From Bryum argenteum (lineage: Eukaryota > Streptophyta > Bryopsida > Bryales > Bryaceae), in assembly GCA_037043015.1 (NCBI GenBank), contig CM073323.1:11033758-11097757 (forward strand): DNA of 64,000 nucleotides, read 5' to 3'. The notes beneath the pieces were generated by a model. That model saw only the letters and a list, made by a program, of their open reading frames with translations. It did no database searches and was not told where the DNA came from. The position numbers were made by a program, and so were the translations under genes. Below are positions 43,619 to 56,573 of the stretch, one piece after another; position 1 is the stretch's first letter, and the number at the start of each line of letters is the position of its first letter.

Positions 43619-46600
43619 AATTCGATGTAGTAGACGATGTACTATTACGCAAAATAAAATTTCAATAATATTTTTATTATTATATAATATTTTAGAATAT
43701 AAATGATTATTTTGAAATTCGCACTTCTCATTTAAAATGGAAAGAGTGCCATCGATGCGTTGGCTGACATTTTCGCACTATATGCGACTACCACATGTTA
43801 CTAATAACGTAATACGCATAACACATTTGTAAATTGAGAAATTGCAGATTAATTTTGAAAATGCGCGATGTAGTTAAAGACCAAGAAGAACAAAAGGAAG
43901 ATACAACGGCTTTAATCGAAATTGCATCTACGGATACAGATTTCCGACCTCAAACTGACACTCACTTGTTAATACTTTACACGGTTCGTCGACGCAAAAA
44001 ACGGCTGAATAAACAATCGAAGCGCACGGAGAAAAGAGTGAGAGTGAGAGTGAGTCAAGAGTAAGAGTTTTGTGTAACCTCTTGTTTGTTGACTGCCACA
44101 AACGATGGGAAAAACAGAACAAATCTATTGCTAAGATTTTCAAGAATTTGAGGAGTATGTTTTCTGTAGGTGATTAGGTCTGCGATGACGTTTGATCATT
44201 TATTAGGGCTAGGCAGAGTAATTGCAAGTGTAAACAGTGCAAGTTGGCAGAGAGAGCTAAGCGAATGCAAAGCGAAGTTGGAATGAGTTGGTGCGAGAGG
44301 TTACACTGCATTGTGCATATTACAATTACGGACAACGCGTTGTTACATTTACACGGACGCGTAACAACATTCATGTCAGTGGGGAGATCGATAATTTCAA
44401 ATCAGATTTTGTTAGTGAATATTAAAATTATTAATTTGTGAATATTGGTGATTTGAAGAGATTTGAAGAATGCGAATTAAAATATTCATTGTTGGTCTGT
44501 AAATAGAAGGGTTTTTGGATGTAGTTAGAAGATGCTGGATTAACTGTTGAAATGTTTGAATTGATATGGCGTGTCTGCAATTGTCTTGCGATTGCGATTC
44601 TTGGGATTCTCCAGGCTAGTCTGTCGTGGTCGCGGCGTGGCGCTCACACTATCCTCCAACCCCACGCGTCATCGTTTGGCCTCTTCTGTCAATTCTGTTG
44701 TATAGTATTTCTTCTGGAGAGTTGTTAAACTCTGCATCGTTTTTGTCCAATGTCTTTTTCCGTCACGGCGTATTGCCTTGTCAGTGTTGTAGTTCTTGCG
44801 ATTTCTTCTTCCCTGCGCTTGTAAGGCCAAGTTGGTGTTGACTTGTGTAGTATCTAATTCTTTCACCCGAAATTGTCTACACTGCACTGCTGCACGTTCG
44901 GTCACGGTTTGTAGATGGTAGACTAAGTCGTTGAGTCACTCCAAACTATATCTTGCCACTGTGATCTCTCAATTTCTCCTGCTCTCATCATTTGACTTGG
45001 TCGTCTTTCAAAAATCTTTCATTCTCGCCAGGATAGTTCTGTTGTTTCGCCATGGTTGAATTCACTGTGACTCTCAGGCACACTCTCGTATCTGGTAAGT
45101 CCGATCTGACCTCACTTATTCATGAGTTTGGTGTTGTTGGTCCTGCTTTCTGGCTAGTGAGTCTCACTGCAGAGGTTCTAGCTGCTTTCTTTAATACAGG
45201 GTTGTTCTGCCCCCTTGAACCTCACTCCTCATATATCAAGCGATGTTGGTGCTCCTCTCTCTCTCTCGTGAGTCGATATAGTTGGTGCATCTGTCTTTGT
45301 TGTGCTTGATGCTTGATGTCGGGCGTGTATTGTTATCCGTAGCGGTAATTAAATCGAATCGCGGTGGTCGATTGATGGTCTCTTTCTTTTTGAATCTTTT
45401 CGTTTAGTTCTGTAATTGTTGTAAAGTGGTTACGCTTGTCATTATCTTGAGTTTGAAATGCCTCTCTCCGGTGAAGTGAACATCGTTATCTTCTTTGGCT
45501 TGCCCTTTTCTCTTTCCCTTTCACTATCCGTTGTCGAGAGGGTGTCTCATCATCATTCCTTAAGCCTCGATGATTCGTGGTGGAAGGGTGTTTTCATATA
45601 CTTGGCTCTCGACCTAACGCCGTGTTTCTCCTATCACGGCCATTCTTCAACGATCTTTGGGGAAGACACCATTCTCTTCCTCCTTCTTTCTTCTCGTACA
45701 CCAAACCGTTTTGGTGATGAAGATTGATCGCTGACCCGCTTGTTGCTCCGCATCTGCCTGGCTGGCTATCTCCGTAGTTCTCCTCAAGCCTCTCTCCACT
45801 AGCCTACATCCGGTGGTGGTGGCCTCACAGTCGTGTTGGTATGATAAACTTCTCTTCTTACACGCCACATGTCTCCGAGAGAGCGTCACGCCGTGCGATG
45901 AGTATGCAGATATATACTCGCCGTCCGAGAACTATAACTTCGGGAAGACATCATTAGTTTTTCCACTCATGTCCCTTAATGCGACTTGAGATGATCTCAA
46001 TCAATAACCGCCTAAAACCTGGCCAATATAAGTAGTCCAACTGAGACACTCCTCCGCGATCGTTCTGCATGCGGTGGTGTAATAACACTCACGACATACT
46101 CACGATGTCTTCAAACACATTATTTCGATTAGTGCCACGACCTCTCCCTGTGACTTGTCATGCGTCCGCTTTATTCGAATACTATCATCACAAAATCGAT
46201 TTCCTAAACCAAATGTTGTTGTATATCTCAGATCAAACTCCTTACTCGGGTTTCATAGCGGTGGGCTTTGTGGTCCTCAATACCGGCGCTTGTTGTGCAC
46301 CCAGGATCGTGATCTCCACTCTGCTTACTTCTCATCAGAAGCTTTCAAGAGATCGGTTACGTATATCGCTCCGCTTTCTCCTCCGTGTAGTGGAAGCCTT
46401 CCACAAAATCCAACACTACCAGACGTGGCATGCGCCAGAAATTCATAAAACTTCTCAAACCCGTCGTTGTGCCTAATAGTCATCATTCATGCCCTTCCAG
46501 CCACAAAACACAGGGAGGAGGAGTCGAGTTGTATAAGCCCTCATTACCAACACCTTCGCAATCTTGCAAATCGTTGAGTAGACTTTCTCCTCAGACGGGC

Positions 46601-46676
46601 CCCGCAACTACACCAAGTGCACAGATTTGTAGCGTGAGAGAGCGTCGCCCACGCGTTGCTTGGAAAGTCCATACCT
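43619..46676. other. No supported gene
   Basis: The left third is AT-rich. 44,600-46,670 is more balanced, with many CTCTC tracts and short frames on both strands but no recognisable protein motif. Decayed retroelement DNA belonging to the Ty3/gypsy block to the right is a plausible origin. Confidence 0.4.
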
Positions 46677-47060
46677 GACCTGCCTCCCTAACCTGACCTG
46701 CCTCCCTTGCCTGGCCTTCCTCCCTGGCCTGGCATGACGTAACTCCTTGGCTTGGCCTACCTCCCTAGCCTGGCTTAACTCCTTGGCCTGATGTAGTCAA
46801 CCTCCCAGGTCTGGCCTAACTCCTTGGCCTCGCTCCCTAGCCTCGCACAACTCCTTGGCCTCCCGATTGACTGCCTTGGTCTTCCGGCTGACTATCCTGG
46901 CGTGTTGGTTGCCTGTTCAGGTCTCCTGGCTGCATCTCCTGAGCTCTTGGCTGCATTTCCTGGCCTATTGGCGGCATTTCCTGGCATCTTAGTTGTATTC
47001 CTTGGGCTCTTGACTGCATGTCCTGACCTTCCGTCTGCCTGTCCTGGCCTTGTAAGTCCC
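46677..47060. repeat. Minisatellite CCTGRCCTGCCTCCCT / CCTTGGCCT
   Basis: Around 15 degenerate units of 20-27 bp. On the minus strand it produces a Gln-rich frame (EMQPRAQEMQPGD). It lies where the C-terminal end of the first Ty3/gypsy polyprotein would be, so it may have expanded inside that element. Confidence 0.8.
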
Positions 47061-47249
47061 TCACTTCAACTCCATGGTTATTTTTCTGATATTCTGGTCC
47101 TTCTTTCAGTGTTGATGGCATTTTTCGAGCCTTCCTTACTCATCGTCCCTTTTTCTTTGGACGACCAGTCCCTTAGGCGAAATCTTGGAGTCATTGTCAC
47201 AAGTTGGGTCTTGTCATAAAAAAAGTATGGCTTCAATTTGTTGATGTTT

Positions 47250-48423
47250 ACAATTACCGGATTGGGGTCAAAGGGTTCCACTGTGACCAATAAGGCAGTA
47301 TTATTAGGTAGCCGGCTCTTTGGATCCTATAAAGCCCAAACCACTTTCTTTCTTGAATTTCTTGCACATCTTTCCTTGTCTTACTTTTGGATACCACGAT
47401 CTGTAGTCGCCAAGTTGGAAATCCTTCTGTCACTAGTGTTGTTGGCTCTATAATGACCGGTTCCACTGTCTAGTCCCAGCTACGGCCTGTGCATCCTGCC
47501 ATATAGTATTTAGCTGCTCCAAGTCAGCAATCATGGCTGCTAACTCCAGTGTCGATGTATACTCTATGTCCAAATGAGTTCGTTTGGTCGGAACTAAGAA
47601 TTCCGTGGGCATCAATGGATGTAGTCTTTATACCAGCTGAAACGGGGTATATCCGGTCATCACTTTGTAAGCAGTCCTGTATGAGAATAACACCGTAGGC
47701 AAGTGTTGATCCCAGTCGGTTCGCTTGTCATTAACAAGCTTGGTCAGCATCTGGCCTATCACCTTGTTTGTTGATTCCGCCTGCCCATTACCTTGGAGGT
47801 AATATGTCGTAGAAGTGCGATGTTGGAGCACGAAATCTTTCTACCAGTCTTCAATGACGCCATTTATGAAATGAGAGCCATAGTCACTAACCAGTGTCGA
47901 TGGGACACCCATACTGTGTGACCTTTCTTTCATACAAAACTTAGTTATCGCATCATCTTTGTATTGGTCCTCAAAGCCTTGGCTTCCACCCACTTAGTGG
48001 CATAGTCCGTGTCACACCAATATATTCTGGCACGGCTCACGCTATCGGCTTGATTGGACCGATGTAATCCAACCTCCATTTCATGAATGGTTCGGTTGGC
48101 GTATTTGGCACCACCAATGTCCAGACCCAGAGATTTGCCATATTGCCCACCCTTTGACACCTATCACAAGCCTTGCAGTATTCTGCCACATTTTTGTGAA
48201 TGGCTGACCACCAGTATCCGGCATCCAAAATCTTCCTTGTGGTAATTTCTTGTGAAAAGTGACCACCTCCCACGCCGTAGTGCATCTCCTTCATTACCGT
48301 CTCCGCTTGAGCTGGGTCTAGTACTCTTCGTCGCACCAGATCCTGGTCCTTCTTGTACAGCACGCCCTCGTTGAATGTACACGGTAACGATTTCAAGATC
48401 AACCTCCTCTTGGTGTTTGTCAA
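47250..48423 (-). pseudogene. Ty3/gypsy integrase fragment
   Basis: The minus frame 48423-48037 carries the HHCC zinc-binding motif of retroelement integrases (MHYGVGGGHFSQEITTRK, later CKACDRCQR) and the start of the catalytic core (WRLDYIGPI, first Asp). After stops and frame changes, 47831-47628 reads STTYYLQGNGQAESTNKVIG, the third catalytic segment with its Glu, and then FSYRTAYKVMTGYTPFQLV. No reverse transcriptase was recognised upstream. The element is old and 5'-truncated. Confidence 0.85.
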
Positions 48424-49514
48424 AAGAATTGACTCGTCCTAATGTAGGATGCCAGTATTGTTGTACATCTCTATCTCTTGGTCCGGAAAATTCTCTTCTG
48501 CTGGTCCTTGGTGATGGTACCCGGCCTTCATACTTCATAATTTCGCTTCCTCCTCGCTAATCCTCAAACCAAGCCGGGTTACTCGCTTTCTTGCACTCTT
48601 GTCTTCGCTCTTACCCATTCTTGTCTCCCTGGTTGGACTTCTCTCCCACCACATTCATATCGATTAAGCCTCTGTTGTTTCTTTGCAACGCCTCATCCGA
48701 AATGATCCGTCCTCCCACGTTTCTTCCTCAGATTGATTGTTGTCCTTTCTTTCTCTCGAGCTCAAATCTGGTCAGGCTTTCTTTTGCTTGTCTCCAGGCT
48801 ATGTCTTCCTTGATGCCTTCTTTATAGTCTCGATCCATTATAGTGCAATCTTCGCTTCTCCCTCCCCTGCACTATCTGGTGATGTTCTCCGGTCTGCCTT
48901 GCTTCTCCAGTAAGTCGAGTCTGCTCCTCCAGGTGATTTTCTTGGATAGGTGTTGAGGATCTTTGTCTCAGCCCTCATCCTGTCTCCCGTGTCTTTAGTC
49001 CTTCGTCTCCTGGTTCCCGCCAAGACATCCTCCGCCACCGCAATCCTGGCCTTGATTGAATCCGTCGGTGATTCTTTGCTCCCACTTAGATTTCTACTAT
49101 CCTATAGGTTTTCAAGGTAGTTCTTAGTCTAGGATTTTTACCAGATAAGGGTGCATAACAGTCCTACAAGTCTATTTCTAGGTGCATTTCCTATGCTTCT
49201 CTAGTTTTTATATTATCAGTTCTGGTTGATATTGTTATGGTGATCCCAACCGTGCTCGTTCCAACTCTGATGTTCCTACTTTGTTCTAGTATCGCTTCTA
49301 ATATTTTCTACTGCTGTCCAACAAGTTAAATCAGAACAGTGGTGAGTGAGACCTTACTTGAATATAGGCAACCATTCCCCTTTGTAGTGTAGAGCTGCCC
49401 TCAACTCCTGGGAAATTACCGCAACTCCTGGTGACGGCTCCCTGGTCTTCCACTGTCCAGTATCTGCTGGGTAATCTCTAGGTTGAACAATTGTCTGCGC
49501 CCCTCGCTAGATGG
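48424..49514. other. Degenerate sequence between two retroelement relics
   Basis: Short frames on both strands have no motif. It probably contains the decayed upstream part of the first gypsy relic. Confidence 0.35.
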
Positions 49515-52500
49515 TCATCGTCTTATATCACCGCCTAACACTACTTCACCTTGGTGCGGGGACGGAAATGTATGATAAGAATATGTGTAAACTAACAAGA
49601 ACTGACAGGAGCTTGAATTAACAAGAAGAGTACACGAACAACAACAAGAGAGAAAAATCGACTCTCGATAAGGTTCCAATAAAGACACGTGGAAGACTGG
49701 ATGTACCTTCATAGTAGCTGGTAACTCCAACCGATACGCCACTGGATTGATTTGTTTGGATGGCAAATGGTCCCAATCGCCGATAGTCCAACTTATCACA
49801 CGGCCGCTTGGTCTTGATATTCCGTCGCGGCCAGCCCATACTTTATCTCCGATCTTGAAAGTAGGTCTCATTTCGAAATTTATCTCATGGACGCCTTGAC
49901 AACTCTTGGCCAGACATTGAAGTCTCGGCGTTGCTTGAAGTTCCGATAGGCGCTTCGCAAAATCTTCACTCTTTGGGTTGTTATTGGCATCAATTCCATA
50001 AATCGAGCTTTCGGGTGGTATCCGTAGTTGGCGAAGAATGGTGTTTGTTGGGTTGACGCATTTAATAGTGTTGTTGTAGGCGAACTCGTGAGCGGTAGAT
50101 ACTGATCCAATCGTCTCATTGATAGTTGATGGTGCAACGTAGATATCGCTTCCAATACTGATTCACCTGCTTAAAATCGTCCGTCGGTTTGAGGATGAAA
50201 TGCCAAGAAAACGATATCCACCTTCAATATCTCAAATAGAGATTTCCGAACTTGGAGACGAACCGGGTTCCGCGATCCGACACAATATCATCTCTGAGCC
50301 GTGATAACGATATACATTATCAAGAAAGAGTCTTGTTGTATCTTCGCCGACGATGTCTTCGCAAGGAATAAAATGCGCCATCTTCGTCACCGATCTACCA
50401 CAACAAAGATGTTGTCAAACGAGTTTGAAGGCGGCAGGTCCGTAATGAAATCCATGGAAATCAAGACCGTGGTCGATGTGGGATAAGCAATGGCCGCAAA
50501 GTCCATAGGCGATGCCGGGGTTCTTCGACCTTGAACAAATATCACAAGAGAGAACAAACTCCTTCACATCCTTCCACATTTGGGGCCACCAAGTCTCACA
50601 AATAAGCTCCAATGTCTTGTTGTATCCAAAATGTCCCGCAATTGGAAAGTCATGGCGTGATTGGAGGACTCGAAGTCGTGTTCGTCCCTTGGAATATACA
50701 GTCGCTTCTTCAAAGATAAAAGATCTCCTCCACTCAACTTCATTATTATCAAGACGCTTCGATCTCGAGAGCTACTGAATTTTCAATTGTCGCAGACGTA
50801 TCTCTGGTTAAGGAAGTCCGTATCAATTGGCATGACAAGAGCGCAAATTCTAAAATGCTTTCGGTTTTTGAATGCGTGCATTGTTGATCAAACGCTGCTT
50901 CCCAATTTTAGGCGCCAGATACGATCTCTCGATAAGATCGGATAGTCCTTTGTTGCTTCCTGCGCCGATAGGTAATAACAAAGTCAAATCGTGACAACGA
51001 CATATTCCACCGAAACAGCGTCGATTCAAGACTCGAGCCGACATAAAGATTTAAATTTCTTGTGATCCGTGTATACGGTCACTGGATGTCTGTGCCAGCT
51101 TCGGAGAAAGTGTCGCCGCTCTTGGAAGGAATCTACTATGGCAAGTTCCTTATCGTGGATTTCATAATTGATTTCAAAGAAAAAAAACTTTCGAGAATAG
51201 AACGCCACAGGGATGAAGCTTCCCGTCCACGTCCATCTCAGCAAAGACGGCTCCCAAAGAAAATCAAGCATCGTGTCTCCAAATAGAAGGTCTTTGTAAA
51301 GTCGGGATGTCACAAGATTGGAGAAATGTGATAAATGCCATCTTGGTCTTGGAATGCCTTTTCTGCTGAGGTCCCCATTCGAGCTTGTCCTTCATGAAGT
51401 CAACCGAGTGAGTGGAGCAATGACTCGAGAATGCTTGATGAAGATTCGATAGAAGTTAAGCAAATCCAAGAAAACATTGACGTCTCTAACCGTCTTCGAA
51501 CCTCCCACGATACAATTGCTTCCACCTTCTTAGGGTCCATCTTCGCCGTCTCAGAGTTGCAACCCCTAAAACTCCATCTCGGTTTTGGTGGAATAGGCAC
51601 TTCTCCAACTTGGCGTAGAGTCCTCCGTTCGTAGTTTTGGCGACCAAACGAACGCGCTTCTCGTCTTTCTTCTTCGTTTTTGGAAAATATCGTGATGTCA
51701 TCCAAATAGATGACAACAAAGTCGTCGAGTGCTCCCGAAAGATGTCATTCATCATGTGTTGGAAAACAAATGAAAGATTGGTAAGGCCAAAAGCGCATTT
51801 ACATTATATTCAAAATGGCCATACCAGATGCGGACGAACGCCTTCCACTCGCCTCCTTCCTTCATCCGTACGAGGTTGTAAGCTCCCCGGATCAATTTTT
51901 GTAAAGATCTTTCTGACGCCCGAAGCCGCCTCCAAGAGACTGTAAATCGAGGAACGGGAACGATTTTTCTTAGTTCACCTTGTTGCTGGCGCCGATAGTC
52001 CACGCACATTCGTAGAGAGCCATCCTTCTTCTTTACAAACAAGATCGGTCTTCACCACCGTGACTTTGAATGACGAATGAAGTTCTTCGCTAGATTCTCG
52101 TCGATATCTTTCGCAGCTCCCATAACTCCGTTTGAGAGAGATTGTAGATTGGGCCAAAAGGCGGTTGTCTTTCTTCTTGCCAGTCTATGGCGCGATCGTA
52201 TGGCCGATCTTTCCGGTAGTATGTCCGTTCTTAACTTCTTCAAACACGCCCCAAAATCTCAGTATTCTTTCTGGTATCTTCTTGCCGTCGAACTCTTCTC
52301 CGTCTTTAGTTGAAATTGCATAGATGACAAAGTCTTTTCTTTTTTGGATGATCGTCTTTAACGCCCTTCTTCCAATAAACAATGGTTTCCTATATCTTGG
52401 GATGTCTACTAGGTTGGCTTTCTTGGAATGTTCTTTGGAAAAAGTCATTTTCCGCAACTTCCAATCTATGGTAGGGTTATGTTGTTCTAACCAAGAGGCA

Positions 52501-53751
52501 CCTAGGATGACAGGGTTTGACGGTGTTCTAATGACATTAAAAACGACGTAACTACTATGGTCCTTAAACGCCACCTCTATAGTCTCGATTCACGGGTGAC
52601 ATCGCTTGGGACAATAAAGGTCGTCCATCTATCACCTCTACATAAACAAGTTTGGACTTCAGATTTGATTTAATCTTGTGGCGCTTAAGAAATTCTTCAT
52701 CTAAAAACAAGTAGATGCTCCCGAATCTAATAGAGCTAAAGTTTTGTGTTTTTGAGGACCAAGAGACAAGGAATTGTAAAACAACGGGCGGGTTGGACAG
52801 AGAAGAGAACCTGATTGTTGTTGTGGCGTTGAATCGTCCAATGGCATTGTTCCTATCAGAATGCAAGATCGTCGTTTTCCGGATCCGCACTCTTAGTCTT
52901 AACAATGCGCGGGATTCGCTTCTTGGGGCAATTTCAACCTTGTGGCCTTCTTCTCCGCAGCATAAACAGAGTCCTTCTTCCATACGCCGTTTTTTCTCTT
53001 ACGGGTAAGAGCTCGATACGTGCCGTCGATTTGCAATGCTTCTGCTCGAATGAGAACTCAAATTGTTTGCCAACATACTCGTCTTTATGTACTCGTTTGG
53101 TATTTTGGGCGTTGGTGCTTGACGACGCTGGAATAAACGGTTGTTGCACTTTATAGCTTGGTTAATGGCTTTTGAGCGTTTGCGGATCGGGAAGAGATAA
53201 AAGTAGGTCCTTCACATCATCCTCAAACCCCAATAAAACCGACTCACCAACGCTTCTTCGCCCCATTGATGTCACTAGCCAGGTGTCTAAAAATCCGATC
53301 GTGAGATCGACGCAGAGCGCATTCTTTGTCGTAGTGATCGGATCTTTGTTGTAGCCCATCGGACCTTGTCATGTTCGCCAAATCTTCGCAAATGCCTCCA
53401 AAACGTCTCAAAGTTGCTCGAATGGGGATCGTTTTCTAACAAGGAAAGAAACTACGACAAAGCTTCGCTTCGTAAGTTAGAGTTCCAACAAGTCCAACAC
53501 GCGCTCCTCCGCTCGGATATCGTTCAGCCAGAAAATCGTTATCAACTTGATTTGGTTGACAAAACCTCGAAACTTGGAACGCGCGTTCCGTCGAACTTGT
53601 CGGGAAGACTAACTCTAGGCTCCTTCCGTTGTTGAATCATTGGGTTTTGTTGAACCAAAGGTGTAGTCGCCTCCTCCGGTGTAGTTGCTTGAGACGGTGA
53701 ATCCTTGATGATGTTATCCTTGATCTTTCCGTCGTTGTGAAGTCTTGCCAT
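49515..53751 (-). pseudogene. Ty3/gypsy gag-pol polyprotein, heavily broken
   Basis: From right to left on the minus strand the domain order is as follows. A gag piece (SLPDKFDGTR, 53,600). A CCHC-like knuckle (CLCCGEEGH, 52,960). A retropepsin-like relic (YLFLDEEFLKRHKI, 52,700). A linker (NPVILGASWLEQHNPTIDW, 52,510). Reverse transcriptase (KKKDGSLRMCVDYRR, 52,030; FMDD-region remnant MDDITIFSKNEEE, 51,700). RNase H ([14 protein letters not shown], 51,180; VTVYTDHK). Integrase zinc finger (CDICSRSK, 50,530) and the integrase C-terminal part (INPVAYRLELPATMKVHPVF then HVSLLEPY, 49,700). Protease, RT, RNase H, integrase is the Ty3/gypsy order. Many stops and shifts make it non-functional. Confidence 0.9.
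49566..49652 (-). repeat. LTR remnant, left copy
   Basis: About 87 bp match 54,037-54,121 (AATGTATGATAAGAATATGTG, GACAGGAGCTTGAATTAACA, CACGAACAACAACAAGAGAG). The integrase frame runs straight into it, so the upstream half of this LTR has been deleted. Confidence 0.75.
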
Positions 53752-54560
53752 GGCTCCTTCTATCTCCGCTGTCTATGTGATAATGCAAAGAAGAAGACTC
53801 GTGATGGCGTCCACCGGATTCCAAATTTTCACCATACTAACGCCTTGATCTTTGACTAAATCTACGAAAGAAAAGAAAAGATTTGACAAGAGAACAATAT
53901 TGGTTTAGAGGAGGGTAATCCGCAACCTCTAAAACACTAAAGACACCTTCGAGAAGAGGGGTAATCCACTCTCTAACAAGAAGGGACTAACTCGATATTT
54001 GTGAGAAGGTAGTCTCGACAAACTATCGGGACACTAAAATGTATGATAAGAATATGTGAAACTAACAAGAATCGACAGGAGCTTGAATTAACAAGAAGAG
54101 ACACGAACAACAACAAGAGAGATGAGCTAGAGCTCCAAGAGATGCGTTGTCGAGATTGAGGTTGCCTCACCTCAACTCCTATATATACTAGCTAAGAAGA
54201 AGGTTCTCCAGAACTTTCTCAACCTAGGACCTTCTAGGACCTTCCAAGAACTTCCAAGACCTTCCGAAGCTTCCTGGGCCTTCCGGAAACTTCAAGGACC
54301 TTCCAAAACTTCCAGAGACTTCCAGAACTTCCCTGAAGTTTCCTAAGCTTCTAACCTTCTAACCTTCCTAAGTTGTCTACCTAGTACGTGGCCGTGACAC
54401 AGGGAATCTTCAAGAATCTTTGAGGAATCTTTTAGGGAATCTTCAGAGAATATTTTAGAAGAACCTTCCTGAAACTTTCAGTGTATGTCCGTGACACTTG
54501 GAGATCGCTGACGATGCAGCAGAGAGCCACATGGTTCAACTTACGCGTGGTCACCAATGT
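53752..54560 (-). repeat. LTR region and leader, right copy
   Basis: 54,037-54,121 matches the remnant at 49,566. On the minus strand a TATATATAG motif (about 54,178-54,186) lies upstream of it, consistent with an LTR promoter. No complete second LTR exists to define its length. Confidence 0.55.
54190..54480. repeat. Minisatellite (GAACCTTCCAAGACCTTCC)n
   Basis: More than 15 degenerate units of 9-20 bp built from CTTCCAAGA, CTTCTAGGAC and CTTCCGGAAA. The GAA.CTTC words resemble heat-shock elements, but the regular repetition is adequately explained as a minisatellite in the LTR upstream region. Confidence 0.8.
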
Positions 54561-54799
54561 CAAGCGGTATTCTTCATACCCCTCCAAATACCTTACCTAT
54601 GATGTTGTAACTCTCTGAAACCCTATAAATTCTATATACTGTCATATCTTATTGCTCCCAATACTGCTTCTAACACTGCTTCCCAACGCTGCCCTCAACA
54701 TCGATTCCCAACACAAACACTAACACGGAAATCTCTACACTTTAGTTTTACACATTTACATACAAATCCATTCATAAGGTCATTGAAAAAAAAATGATG

Positions 54800-55060
54800 G
54801 TGGTACAGACATTTCCTGCCTTGGAACTGCTACTTGGTCCTTTCAGGTACCATGAACTGACCTTAGCAATAGTTCCGGCCACTATCCAACACTCCACACA
54901 CACACCCCACACACGCTCCTAGCTCCAGCACCAAAAAGAGCGAGAGAGAGAGCTCCCAAACCCCCTCCAAACCCTGGCCGCCGAACCCTAATCTCCAACC
55001 CTAGCCGCCTTCCTCCATCCACAGGATTTCATCCCAGGACAGGATTTCATCCCAGGACTC
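54800..55060 (+). repeat. LTR- or leader-like repeat, inverted copy of 2,950-3,240
   Basis: CTCCTAGCTCCAGC, a GAGAGAGAGAGC tract, CAAACCCTGGCCGCC and ATTTCATCCCA occur in the same order as on the minus strand at 3,240-2,950. A tandem CAGGATTTCATCCCAGGA follows at 55,021-55,058. Confidence 0.55.
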
Positions 55061-56460
55061 TAAAGTCTAGTGGTCCTAATAGGCTACTAGCAGATTTACT
55101 CTTTTACTGGCTAGGTAAATCCCCGGTTAACATAAGTGTGAGAGGATATTTGCTCTTTTTAAAACTAGTAGACCAGATGACTTTTATATACAAAGCATCC
55201 ATTAATCCAATATGAAACTCTTACTCAACCTAGCATTCCTAGCAGTTTGCTTGTGTGACACATATAAAATCACCCTAAAATCAATGTTCTACTTTTTTAT
55301 AAATAAAACACAAATTTTGTAGTCTTGGCTAGATTGCCTACAACTTCGTCATATAATGATTTCTTCTATGAGGTTGTCAATTTTGTACACAAAGTTTGCA
55401 AACTTTCTACGACAATGCGTTGTATCCTCATAGTCCTCACAAATTTAAAAGACTAGATTAACTCTAGGGGCTTGTCTCTCTACTATAGGACCTAGCAATT
55501 AATATTCTTTGAGTAGGCGCATTGTAGTCGCAAGTCTGACCTCCTTCTATTGCAATCACTTAATTGTTCAAATGATTTGTAGCCACTCTCAAATCAAGAA
55601 AGTAAGGCATTTGGAGGCTTCAAGCCATTTCTCGATTGCTAACGAAACACAAAAATTATAGAGCTTTTGGTTCCCTTAGCCTATGTCCATTATTTCAAAC
55701 CGCTTTTCAGTTGCCCGAGCGGAAGATTCTTTTCATTTATTTCTTCAAGCTACCCCTGAACCATCTGGATGACATCAAACCTCTAAAAATTGAAAGAAGC
55801 CGATGTATTTTTCTGGGATTCCCGTACAAGAAAAAGCTGACTTTTGACCATTATAATCTCACAAATGAAAAAGAGTTAATGGTTCAAATTTTACGGTTAA
55901 ATACAAAGGCAAGTTAACTTTAAGATTCCATAATTAGATTTTTTAATTGGATTAAAGTTTATTTGATATGAAGTAGAACTTCATTTTCTGTAATTAATTT
56001 TTTTTTGCATCAAGGATCTTTAGGGGTTAAGGGTTAACATTCCCACGAAAAACAAGTGGTCGTCTCTTTAGAATTCAATGACAAATTCCAAGAATATTTT
56101 CAACGTGGCTTCACCTCCCTTAAAGCGAGGAACGAACGAAAACTGCGATATGGACGAACGAACGAAACCCAACAGTCGTGGCCAAGCACAAATAAGGAAC
56201 GTGGAGTGGACAACGAGAAAAGGCATCGTCGTCGTCGTCGTCATGGAGCCAGCGAGCGGGGTGGAGCGTGACCGAGTCTCCTTCGTCGATAGCCATAGCT
56301 GTCCAGAGAGCGATGGCGACGCGGGGGAGCTAATCTTGCCGTTCATTTGCGTTGTTGTGGCATCGTTCTGGAAGCTCGGTCGTCATTCCGACCTTCGCGA
56401 GTCACTTAGAGGTGGAGTGAAATCACTCGATCCGTGCAATTTAGTGTCGGTTTGGTCTTT
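55061..56460. other. Spacer upstream of PP6 with a dispersed repeat
   Basis: 55,800-56,040 resembles the hAT segment 20,995-21,200 (TCTCAC.AATG, CAAGTTAACTTTAAGAT, GCATCAAGGAT and GGG.TTAAG words). 56,150-56,460 becomes GC-richer with a (CGT)n run at 56,227-56,241 and is probably the PP6 promoter or far 5' leader. No separate gene is supported. Confidence 0.5.
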
Positions 56461-56573
56461 CTAGGGTTTGCTCCGCGACCGAGGTTTAGGTTCCAAAAGT
56501 TTTCACCATTCGGAGGAGAGGACAAGCTCTGTGTTTTTCCTGCGGCTGTTGTTAGCGGGCTTGGCACAACACG

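Noticed and set aside
46824..47219. 131-codon plus frame of Leu/Pro/Ala repeats (AACPGLLAASPELLAAFPG).
   Set aside because: Translation of the CCTGGC minisatellite on the non-coding strand of the gypsy relic.
54190..54480. Cluster of heat-shock elements (GAANNTTC).
   Set aside because: The words arise from a regular CTTCCAAGA minisatellite; no promoter of an intact gene lies nearby.
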